Source: Mytilisepta virgata
Taxonomy: Eukaryota; Mollusca; Bivalvia; Mytilida; Mytilidae
Assembly: GCA_028015205.1 (NCBI GenBank)
Contig: CM051516.1
Span: 55,742,230-55,806,229, forward strand
Length of the DNA stretch: 64,000 nucleotides
Direction: 5' to 3'
In this document: one piece after another, positions 47,299-59,400 of the stretch
Layout: every line of letters begins with the position of its first letter
Numbering within the stretch: position 1 is the first letter of the stretch
Position numbers and translations under genes: made by a program
The notes under the pieces: model-generated
What the model saw: the letters and a program-made list of their open reading frames with translations, nothing else
The model's database searches: none
What the model was told of the DNA's origin: nothing

Positions 47299-47467
47299 AT
47301 GGCGTTATATGTCCCAGGGCTTGTGTCTGTTGTTGTATTTTGTGTTATATTTCTGTTACTTGGTTTATGGGCAGCTTGGAAAACAAGAAAATCCACCAAA
47401 ACGAGCGAAGATGTATTACTGGCTGGTAGGAGTATTGGGATGATCCTTGGCATATTTACTATGACTG
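47299..47467 (+). CDS. SLC5A7: Choline transporter exon 1 (residues 1-56)
   Basis: It encodes [14 protein letters not shown] (extracellular N-terminus and membrane segment 1), then WAAWKTRKS and the start of segment 2 ([15 protein letters not shown]). The donor is GTTCGT, weaker than consensus, but it is the only one that joins G to CA of exon 2 to give the conserved TMTATW. Intron 1 is 795 bp. Confidence 0.9.
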
Positions 47468-50400
47468 GTTCGTTATTCTAACTTCGAGGCAGAGTTCTAC
47501 TATTTATAATTTTTCAATTTGTCATTTGTTTTTATGTTCATATTCGGAATGAAATAAAAAACGCATGTCTGTGGAAGAAACATAAAGTAATTCGAGCAAA
47601 GTAGCGAGTCAAAATGTAGCTTAATGTGATATATTGATGCCATTCCGAAGCACATGATTTCACTTTGATTTTTTTATACAAATTTTAATGAATTCATCTT
47701 GTCAAATTATCCGGAATTTATACTATACTAAATTCTAGTTCAACAATTCTAGAATTATACAACATGTACACTAAAAGAAGTAGGGCCATTTCTCCCTGAA
47801 TTGTTTTTACTTCTCGGAACTTCATCTGACGCCTTTCAGTACATAGGCCCTTTCATTTGACAGTAAAATTGTGTTGGTCCTGGGTGTCCTTCATGAAGAT
47901 ACTTCTACAAATGATACACATTGCTTGACAATTGTCTACAACGCCTTCCCTTCACGACTTTTACGGACAGAAAATATGAATTTATTAATGATTAAGCATT
48001 AAAATTCAGTTTGTACACGTTCAAAAACATTATATAACATCGTTTACGATACTTATTGGTAAATATTTCAAATTCTAAAATTATCAGTTATGAGTGGAAA
48101 AAATACAGGGAAAAGTGGCACAACCCTTTTGCAAATTGTAGTGATAATTGAGACTCAGTTGCTGTAAGATCCTTTGCGATTGCAATGTTATGATATGAAA
48201 ATGTAATTCAAGTTTTTTCCTACAAACATTTGCAGTAATCATCAAATGAAATTTTGTTTCAGCAACATGGGTAGAAGGTGGGTTTATCAACGGTACAGCA
48301 GAGGCGATGTATGCCGGTGGCTTGGTAGGAAGTCAGGCTCCATTTGCTTATTCTATATGTTTAGCCTTTAGTAAGTATACGTTCAGTCCTTTCCTATTGT
48401 ACGTAAAACTGAAAAAAGACATTGAAATATTCTAAAACACTTGATTTATCATGAAAAAGCTCTATCATTTTAAACTGAAATATATGGAAATATCGCTATA
48501 TAAATTGTTTAAACCTTCTTAATAATTTCACGGCTCATGAAATTTGTTTTTCCACATGCATAAAATTTTATTACACAAATTGAAAATAATTTATAACACA
48601 ATTAACTCAAGATAATCCATGCATGGTAAAACTGTTGAGGCACATGGTAATCTAATAAATTTTTAATCTTGAAAATCCTTTATAATTATAGAAATTTTAT
48701 ACCTGGATTCATTCAAAAGCCATTTGTAATTCTTAAGGAAATCTTTAGCATTCATACATATCTAAGTTCAATATATTAATAAAAATTTTTTAACATGTTT
48801 CTCAGTTTGCATCAGTCCGACCAGGAAGAGATGATGTAATGGGTTCATTATCTCCTCGCCAACGAAGTTGCGAGGGGATATAGTATTGCTAGCGTCTGTC
48901 CGTCCTTCCGCCTGTAATCCCCTTGTGAACACTCTAGACTCAACATCCTTCAATGGATTTTGACCAAACTTGGCACATACTTAGTCATTATGAATATCTA
49001 GAACTCTATATATTTTCAAGGTCATAGGTTAAAGGTCAAGGTCACAGTGGAACTTGTAGATTCTTTACACCCTTGTGAACACTCTAGAAGCAACATCCTT
49101 CAATGGATTTTGACAAAACTTAGTAGTTACTTAAATCTAACTACCTACCACTTAGTCCTTGAGAAAATCTGGAGCGCTATTGATTTTCAAGGTTAAAGAT
49201 CAAGGTCACACGGTCACAATTGTTCGTAACATCCTTGTGAACACTTTAGAATCAGCAGCCTTCAATGGATTTTTACCTAACTTTATACAAAGTTTAAATT
49301 TATCCAGATCTAAAAGCCTAAAGATTTTGATTGGAAGGTCATGAGTTCAAGGACAAGGTACTGTAGGGCTTTTTGATCTGATACATCTATGTGACTTTTC
49401 CTTGTACATGTATATTGTTTTTCTTACTTTTGGGAAAATACAATTCCAATTTTTGCGGGCGTGAGATTCCCTTTCTTCACATTTCTATTTGTTTGGGACA
49501 GTTATATTCCGTGTGAGACACCAGTGTGAGATTCATCTCACATCACATGACCTACACCGACGTAACAATGCAAAAATCGTCACGTCACAATGCTAGAACG
49601 TCCGAAAACACACAACTTTGCACAAATTGTACGACAACGATGAAATTAATAACATCGCTTCAATTTGAAAACCCCTGAAGTGCAACCTAAAAGATATCTT
49701 TTAAAAGTTTTGTACCTTTGGTACAAAACCAAAACGCATACGATCTTTTCAAATATATAATTTATTTTGCACTAGATTGCCTAGTTTAATAGAGCGCATT
49801 TTCGTGTCGTGGTGGCCATGTTTATTTCTTTAAATATTCGGCCGAGAAATGTGAGAAAAAAATTGAGACTGGACAATTTCACCCTCGGGTTCACATTTTC
49901 TATCATCAGAAACTCGGCAAGCCTCGTTTCTGACTGGAAAATGTGAACCCTCAGATGGAATTGTCCCATCTTACATCTTAGACCATGACTGATTATTATA
50001 ATCTCACCCATGGGTTGAGACAAAACACGTGCGGTTTCCCGTAAAAACTATCTCCAAAGTGTCGGGGCGTGTTATGACTAATATACAAAAATACCGATAT
50101 CGGTGGGGTCCATGTTGTTCATATGTTTTTAACTGTAGTGCATGTATTGTTTTGGTCTTGTCTTCGTTGTTCTCCGGAGTTTGTCAGTTGTTACGATTTT
50201 TCCCTCCTTCGAATATCTCTTTGGTATTTCTTGATTTAACATATGAAACTTTTTTCAAGAATTCACAATTCGCTGTTTAGGCTATTTTAAACTAGAAAAA
50301 GTAGACAAATGAATATGTTGTGCGAGATCCCTCTGCGGGATTAGACTTTGCTGAGGCCGTCTCAAGATATCAAACGTCATGTTCTCGAATTTGCTGGGTC

Positions 50401-53400
50401 TGACCCGCGATATCAAATGTCCTGTTTTAGAATTTGGTGGGACCGTCCCGCAATATCAAACGTCCTGTGTTAGAAATTGCTGGTCAAACGATTACGATAT
50501 CAAACGGCCTGTTTTAGAATTAGCTGAAGCCGTCCCAAGATATCAAACGTCCTGTTTTAGAATTTGCCGGGTCCGATCCGCGATATCAAACGTCCTATTT
50601 AAGAATTTGCTGGGACTGTCCCGCAATATCAAACGTCCTGTTTTAGAAATTGTTGAGACTGTCCCACGATATCAAACGGTCAGTTTTAGAATTTGCTGAT
50701 GCCGATTCACGATATCAAATGTCCTGTTTTAGAATTTTTGTAGGTCCCGCAATATCAAGCGGCCTGTTTTAGAAATTTGATAGGTCCGACCCGTTATATG
50801 AAAAGACCTGTGTTAAATTTTGCTGGGACAGTCTCAAGATATAAAACAACCTGTTTTAGAATTTGCTGAGGCCGTCCCACGACATCAAAAGGCCAGTTTT
50901 AAAATTTGCTGGGTCCTAACCGCGATATCAAAAGACCTGTGTTAAATTTTGATGGGACCGTCCCAGGATATCAAACGACTTGTTTTAGAATTTGCTGAGG
51001 CCATTCGACGATATCAACGACCTTTTTAAGAATTTGCAAAGCTTGTCCCTCGATATAAAACGACCTGTTTTAGAATTTGCTGAAGCAGTCCAACGATATC
51101 AAAGACTGTTTTTGAATTTATTGAGGCCTTCCCACGACGCCAAACACCTGTTATAGGTAGAGATTCGTGAAGAATCACTCTGATTCTGACAAACAGTATC
51201 CCAACATGTTAGATTTTCTTATAGACAGCATATTTGTTGAATTTGGCGGTCGAATTTTTCAACAAAAAATCGGAAACCAACTGTGCTCCTCTCCTCGCCG
51301 ATCTGTTTCTGTACTCATATGAAGCGGGTTAATTCAAAGCCTACTTCTTGAAAACAAAAAGAAACTAGCCCAGTCCTTTAATTTCACTTTTCGTTATATA
51401 GATGCAAGTTGTCGTTAAATAACGATAAATTCGAAAACTTCCTACATTTATCCAGTGAGAATTAGGGATACTACAGATACATCGAAGTAGTATATATGCG
51501 GTTTTCAGCTAGTATTTGAGGAGGAACGAGAAGGAGCCGGAAGTGACGTCACCGGAAGCGGAAATGACGTTACAGGAAGTCACGTGACCGGAACCGAAAG
51601 TCAGTGACCGGAAATGACGTCAGTGAGTTACCATGACTTTCGACAAAGAGGATTACTGCTGTCACAAAAGCTGCTCAACCAGGGTTTTATCAGGGTTAAT
51701 TTGATGTCATCACTAAGAAAATTGTACTGTCGTCATCACGAATTGATTGACCGTTACAGTGTTCCAATATCGAAGATGATGTTAAACCTGTATCCACTGT
51801 CGTCACATTTCATGTACTGTCTACGATTTGTGATTACCACCGGATTGACTTTGTTGAATTTTGCTGGGAGAGTCCCAAGGCAGTTTGAGGTCAGAGAAAT
51901 CTGGGAGTAATGTATTTGTAATTTATTGATTTCCGTTGATTTTTGTTTCGGATAAATAACTCAAACTTTTCCAAAAAAACAGACACCAGGGGCAGATAAT
52001 CCAAATACCTGTAAAACTTCTTTTAGCAACAATAAGATTGATCTCAGTTTTAAACCCTTACATTTGGTGTAAACTGAATAAATTTTATAATAAATAATTG
52101 ACATATTTTTCACAGTGGTTATCTGTTTTTCTTTTTTAAATACTAGTATTCGGTCCATTTAGTCTTTTATACAGAGGCGTATAAGGGATATAGCTAAAGT
52201 GGCATTGGGTTTTTTCCAAGTTGAAATTTTGACATTTAATGTTGATTCATTTTTCTTCAAATTTTGTTTTGAATTCAAAATGTTGGCTTTACAACAGTAG
52301 AAATTTAAAAATTTTTCAACTAAAACTTTCTACCTTTTGAAACTAAAAATTTTGACTATATCGAGGTTTTCGATCTGAAACGTTCGACTTTTTAAAATTA
52401 AAAATTTTGACTTTTAATAACCCATATTTTAATTTTTTTTAACACTTCAAATTTTGACTTTATGGTCGATATTTCGATTTTTTAAAAATCAAAAGGCAAC
52501 ACAACATTCCATATTCGGTGGTCAAAGATTTTTCAAATGCTCTTGTAAATCAAAATATTTAAACAACAAGTGATAGTGTTGGAAAACAGCAGACTGTACA
52601 ATATTTATATCTCTATGTAACTCGTTCTACATTTGTATATAATGTCAACTTTCAACCCAATTTATTTTGGGCGTTGATCTTATTACCAATTGCTATTAAA
52701 ATGTTATTTGCACTTTAAAGAGTCTACGCATTACATTGATATGATGCAGATAACAGTTACCTGTTGTTATTAATGTGTATACGGAATATTTTTGCATTAA
52801 GGATGTATTCTTCTGATGTTTCAGTCTGGTTGAAATCTCGTTCGGTAATTATTTCCAAAACATGTGATACAAGTAGAAAATATTAATGAATTCAAAAAAT
52901 ATTATAATCCAATTAAACTCTGTGAAAAATTTATCTACTTACAATAAGTAGTTTTTGAGTAATACATTTTTAAATTTTATAACCAATCTGGTCAGTGTCA
53001 TCAGCCAAAATTTTGAGAAAATGGGTGAAGGGCACAAAGAAATGATTTTACCAAAAATATGTTCATCCCATATCATTTTTTTTCAATTCTTTAATCTGCA
53101 TTTTTGCAATCATTTATAACAAAGAAGTTGAAATTATATGCTATTTGTTCTAAAAAAAATGAGAAAAACCCCTTTTGGTCATTTTGGCATTTTCTAATTT
53201 ACTCTTCAGCTTTTGGATTGTTGTTTTGGTTTTCAGCATTTTAGGCCATGAACACAACTAATGAGTTGTAAATCGACGAAATGTGCATATCTTATGCAAC
53301 AAAATTGGTATCAAAGAATTTTATTGTCATTACAGGTGGATTTTTCTTTGCTAGAAGGATGCGACAAAATGGATATGCTACCATTATTGACCCGTTCCAG

Positions 53401-56400
53401 CAACAATATGGAAACCTAATGGGAGGATTGTTGTATATACCGTCATTATTGGGAGACATTTTTGTGGTTGCAGCAATATTAGGAGCTTTAGGTAAACAGA
53501 ATATTATTTTTACAAGTCCCTTCTATAATGAATAATCTGTACAAAATCTAAAAGTCATTAATGCAATTAACCCCCTCATGGGCTAATGTAGTGTGCTAAT
53601 CTACATATATGATTTATAAGTATATTATAAGAAACAGTTCATAATAATCTGAGACAACAATTCGGGCCAAATGCCAATATATGGACCGGCAGGTCACTCC
53701 AAAAACATTATATGGACATCAGCTTCGCTTCGGTCCATATACTGTTTTTGGAGTGACCCGCCGGTCCATATATTGGCATATGGACCTCAGTGTCATGAAC
53801 TATTTCTTAATCATTACATTTCCTACTTGTAGATTTATATAGAAACAGTGTATTTCAAACTAGTCCGTAATTTGTGTTATTAAATAATACGATTAAAACA
53901 GCCCTAATACTACCAAAACGGCATGTGTCATACTGGTGACGTCGTCCTGGTCATATAAATCACGTGATCTATATTGCTGTTCGGCCCGGTCCAATACTGA
54001 AAAAGGCCGTATGAGCCCTAGGGCTAATACAGCCTTTTCACTTCCGGTCGTTTCATTGCCAGTCCGTATTGGAAATATTGGCCCTATATTCACATTTGAT
54101 GTATGTAATACAGCATTCAGAACAAGTCTGTATTGAAAAAGTTGGAATATTTAATAAAAGTGTTATGAACCGGCTGTTTCTGTATTGGCACTGGTATAGA
54201 TTCTCCGTCAGCTGTATTGGCCCTCGACCCTACGGGTCTCGAGGCCAATACAGCAAACATTGAATCTATACCACTGCCAATACAGAAACAGCCAGTTAAT
54301 AACACTATAATATTGCACTCAGTGAAGTACCACAGTTGTATAATAATTACCATTACTGGGAATTAGTATTAGTATTAGTATCAAGTATCCGTTGTATAAC
54401 TTTTAAAAGCCGCATAGTAACTATATAATTATGGCATTGTCATTGTAGGATCCACGTTGTCTGTAATCTTGAATATTCCCTATAATATATCCGTGATAGT
54501 TGCTGCTTGCGTGGCTGTTTTGTACACATTTTTTGGTGGCCTCTATTCCGTGGCGTACACAGATGTATTGCAGCTGATATTCATGTTTTTTGGCGTTGTG
54601 AGTACATATTCAAGAGAAATTGAATTGTAGATTGCTTAATTAAATGTAAAGTGTCAATCCATTTTGAAGTTCAAACGTTTTAAAATGAATCCGGGTATTC
54701 AATTTTTATCTGCGTCAATGTTAAATGATTAACTCGCTTATGCTTCTGACAAAAACTTTGTAGAGCAGACATATCGTCAAAATATTTGATCAATATAATC
54801 ATTCTGCCCTTAACACGAAAGCCAAAATCCAGGTATATAATAAATGTATTTTAATGTAGTTTAAACCCGAGAAATTAAAGCACAACTCACTCGTATCTTA
54901 CTCCTTGGTGCATTTTTATTAATTGAGTCATGTAGAAAGGGATGTTAACATAAAATTAGTGATTGGGAAACAGAAGACAAACAACAGCTTAAATGACAAA
55001 ATTAATAGGATCCAACTGTTAAGGATGATCGCTGGTCTAATATGAAATAAATAGGATTTGAAATAGGTGTTTTAGTTTGAGAGAACATATGAATAGTAAA
55101 CAAATAAGCAAGAAAAAAATGTAGGTTCATGTGCCCATTTTAGAGTTATAAGGCCTTGAAAATTTGCAGGAAATGGGTTTTCTCTTGATTTTTCATTGTC
55201 TTTGTATTGACAACTTCAGTCTCTCAAAAATGTATGAAAAAATAAAAAGGATTTCATAAAATTTTGTCAAATACCATTTTAAGGTATATATGATTTAATT
55301 ATAAAAGAAAAAGTGGGGGCTCATGGGCAAACAATTTCATGTTTAAGAAATGGATAAAACCCGACGATTCCGAAAATCTGACAAAAAGACCAAAACATGA
55401 CCAGCGTGCATCCTTAAGGGAAATTTTAAATTCAATTCGTTTTAATTTGATTACTTTCAAAATTAACTTTAGATATTCATTTATCTGTATAGTGGCTTAT
55501 TATTCCATTTGCCATAACAAATGATGCCGTTGCTGATTTGTCAACGAATTATACAGACGTTTGGGTAAAGGAACTTGATCCAAAAACATCGGGGATATTT
55601 ATAGATACTTGGTTGCAAATGCTACTTGGAGCCATTCCATGGCAGGTAACATCTTTAATTTTACTATTTAGAGATTGGTCTGACGTCAAGCAATATACAA
55701 AGCTACCTTGTTAGAAAATAAACCATATATTAGTAGTAAAATATCGATCACGATTCTGAAAAGAATTGATAAAGGACATGGTATGATTTGGCCTTATATT
55801 TGGCCCTTTGAATTCCAAAATCAAAAAGTAATGAAAAACCTATTCGCAGCTATCATTGAGTACACTTAAAATGTTGTATTTTAATTAACATGTTTTGTTT
55901 TCAAAAAGAATTCCTGCAAGAGCGGCAATATGCTGTCAAAAATGGCTAATTTTGAAGAAATCATTAAAAAAAACACCAGATGTCATTCATTTTTGGACAT
56001 TTGAATTAAAATTTTGATATGAGCAACAACTTTGCCCAAAAAGATATTTCACTGACATGTGTCGTTATGTAAGACAAACATTATATTGACAAATATTTTT
56101 GGGCAAGGCTTTTGCTCATAGTTGTTTTGACCAAATTCCACTATGAAAACACTCAGTCTGCGTCAAATCCTTGATTTGGCAGACGTTAATGACGTCGCTG
56201 TTGCATCATGGGAAGGAATTTTGTACAATGATTGATAGATTGTTAAAGTTCTATCGTTGTACGATAAAAATTATACAAATTTGAATCTGAAATCTTACTT
56301 TTAATTGTTCATGTCAGATGGGACCAAATAACATGAATAATGGCTGAAATCATACATTCTCCTTTCCACCTTCTTTAAATCTACGTATAGTTTGCCCAAT

Positions 56401-59400
56401 GGCCAAAACAGTACTAGATAAGGTACGCATTCTGCGAATAAGAATTTTCCGATTTTTATGTCCTAAGTATGTCTATTCTTCTTCATAACCACTGGGGAAA
56501 GCTGATAACAGTCGAGTAGACGATAGCAGGTTCCGAATGATCACTATGAAGTTCGTTAGAATTAGCTTGAATTTACATATTTTTGTTTCATAAGATACAA
56601 CGTATATATATAGTTTATTTAACAAGCATAATCGCTAACGAGTTTTATTTAATAAGAAAGAAAAGATCATTCTACATTATCTATCATATTTCCATACCTG
56701 AGTATCTTGAAACAGGGGGGAATAATTCTCATTTCATAAAACAACCGTAATATTTTCTTTTATAGGTATATTTTCAAAGAGTCTTAGCTGCACGTTCTGC
56801 TCGTGTTGCTGAAGTGTTGTCATATCTTGGTGTAATTGGTTGTTTTATTATCGTCATTCCATCACTGTTGGTTGGAATTATTGCAACACAAACAGGTAAA
56901 CAATATTTCCTAATTTCTTTTTCTTGATGCATGTTTTTAATTATGCAATTTAATTTAAAAGTCATGAAAGTTGAAAGACTTTTATAAAAACTTTTAATAC
57001 AACGCAATGGATCACATCAACAATAGAAAAAAATGCAAATTGTTTGTTCTCTTGCAAGAAAAAAAAACATGGAAGATATCTTGTTTAGTTCGTAATGTTT
57101 AAAATCACACTGTTGTACACACTTGTTGGTCATCTTTTTACTTGGCCGGATTTATTTATTTCTTTCAGACTGGAGTAAAACCAGTTATTTATCTGGTAAC
57201 TCCACTGGATTGGCAACAGAAGACATTCCATTAGTTTTACCATTGGTGATGGAGCACCTCTGTCCTAAAGCTGTAGCACTATTTGGTCTGGGTTCTGTAG
57301 CAGCAGCTGTTATGTCTTCTGTGGATTCAGCTGTCCTATCATCTAGTGGTCAATTTTCCAGGAATGTTTATCGATCTATATTCCGAAAGAATGTAAGACT
57401 GCATACTCATATTATGTTGTTTTTTTTTTAAAGCGTTTTTTTTTTTGTAGTTTTAAGGGGTAAGAGAGAGAAAAACTGGGTTTGGGATAATTTACCGGTT
57501 GTACTTTTGAATTTAATATAACGGGGTTTCAAGGTTAATCATCCGCTCAGTATCAGTCAAAATACATGGCAACATGGAAGACAGCAAAAAGGTAGTTGAT
57601 GCGTTGGCATAGTAAATATATACTTTTATTCACGTTATTTTAATTTCAATCTAAAATGAGAATAATTTGTTGAAGAGGAGTCCGTCTGAGAATACAGAGC
57701 TAAATAACAAACTAGATTTTACAATCTATGAAATTCTTTTCAATATTATTCGTCAAATTTAATCAATTCTCAAACTTAAAATCAGAAAATGATTAACAAA
57801 AGCATTGTTAGCATATTGAAATTGAGTGATCAATTTAACAAATCGAACACATAATTTTTGGCGTTAAGCAGAGCTAATGAGACATATATTGCTGAAATGT
57901 ACAAACTTGGTGTATCAAAATTGGTAATAGAGTATGTTTATTTTAACAATCCATCATTGCCATCAATATGTAATTTTTTTTAAATGTTAGCTTAATAGAT
58001 TTACAAAATGTTTATTTTTACCACCGAGCGGATGTCTTCTGGTGCTAGTAGACTAAATCGTGTCACTAGCTCATTGTTTAAACAGGCCCAAACGTTTACA
58101 TGTTATAAAATTTTTTAAAAAATGTGGAAACTAGAGATATCTCCCTGATTGCCAGTCTTGTTCTTAAATAATTTTTTTTGTCTTACCTTTTCACTCAGTC
58201 AGAGGTTTGAGTATTTTTCACAATATTTGGTTTATCCTTATAAATATGTTCGGCCTTGAAAAGTGCCTATAAATTGCTGAATATCAAAATATTTATTACA
58301 ACAATCTATTATTTCTGTCAATATGATACCTTTTTAACAATACTATAACCACACAGATTTACAAAATTACAATGATTATACAAACATCAGATGTCTTCTC
58401 AGCAAACATCGTGGTACCTCTACTTTTCTGTTCTGTTTTTTTTTTTTTTTTTTTTTGTCCCCCACCGCTATGCGAGACCTAGTAATAGTCTGTATCCGTC
58501 CGTCCGTTCGTCCGTCACAGTTATTTGTGGACGCAACTCCTCTGAGTCTGCTGATCGGATTTCTTTCAAAATTTTGTAGGATTGTTAGTCACCCTTTATA
58601 CTTGATCCTAATACACCTCCATTTTGATTCGACAAATTACAGGAGTTACGGGACTTTTCTGTTTTTGTGCATGTGACCTTACAGGAACACTTTGTGGACG
58701 CAAATTTGTATTTGTATTGTACTGCAATTTTTTATGCCACGCCACGTATGTTTTGCGTTTAGCTCCATTTCTCAGAAACCTATAGTGATTTATCAATGAT
58801 ATTTCACCTTTTGTATAGTACAACACAGTAAAGCAACACTTGGGTCGTTATGATCTACATTTCATGCTTCAGTGACTTTGGTTAAATTTTACGTTTAGGT
58901 TTATTTCTCAGAAACCTAAATTATATATCAATGATATTTCACCACTACAGTCCTCTTGTTTAGTACAACGCAGTTCAGCAACTTTTGGGTCGTTATGACC
59001 TTCATTTCATGCTTCAGTGACTTTGGTTAAGTTTTGCGTTTAGGTTCATTTTTCAGAAACCTATAGTTATACATGTATATAAATGATATTTCACCACTAG
59101 AGTCCTCTAGTATAGTACAACGCAGTCCAGTAACACTTGGGTCGCTATGACCTACATTTCATGCTTCAGTGACTTTGGTTTAATTTTAATATATTAGCGT
59201 CAATTAATCAGAATCTTATGGTAATATGTCAATGATTTTTCACCACTACATTTTTCACTTTCATAACTGGATATTTCTTTCCTAATTAGGCCAAAATTAC
59301 AAAACCTATATTGTTTTAAGGGCGGGGCATCCGTGACTTATGGACACATTTTCTAGTTTTATTAAGTGTTGACATCCATACTGTGCCGCCATTTCAATAA

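Noticed and set aside
50345..51160. Regular repeats that might suggest a CRISPR array
   Set aside because: Units are diverged, lack separate unique spacers, and the context is a eukaryotic intron.
58391..58676. Two overlapping frames in intron 7
   Set aside because: They start in a poly-T run and continue in a dispersed repeat.
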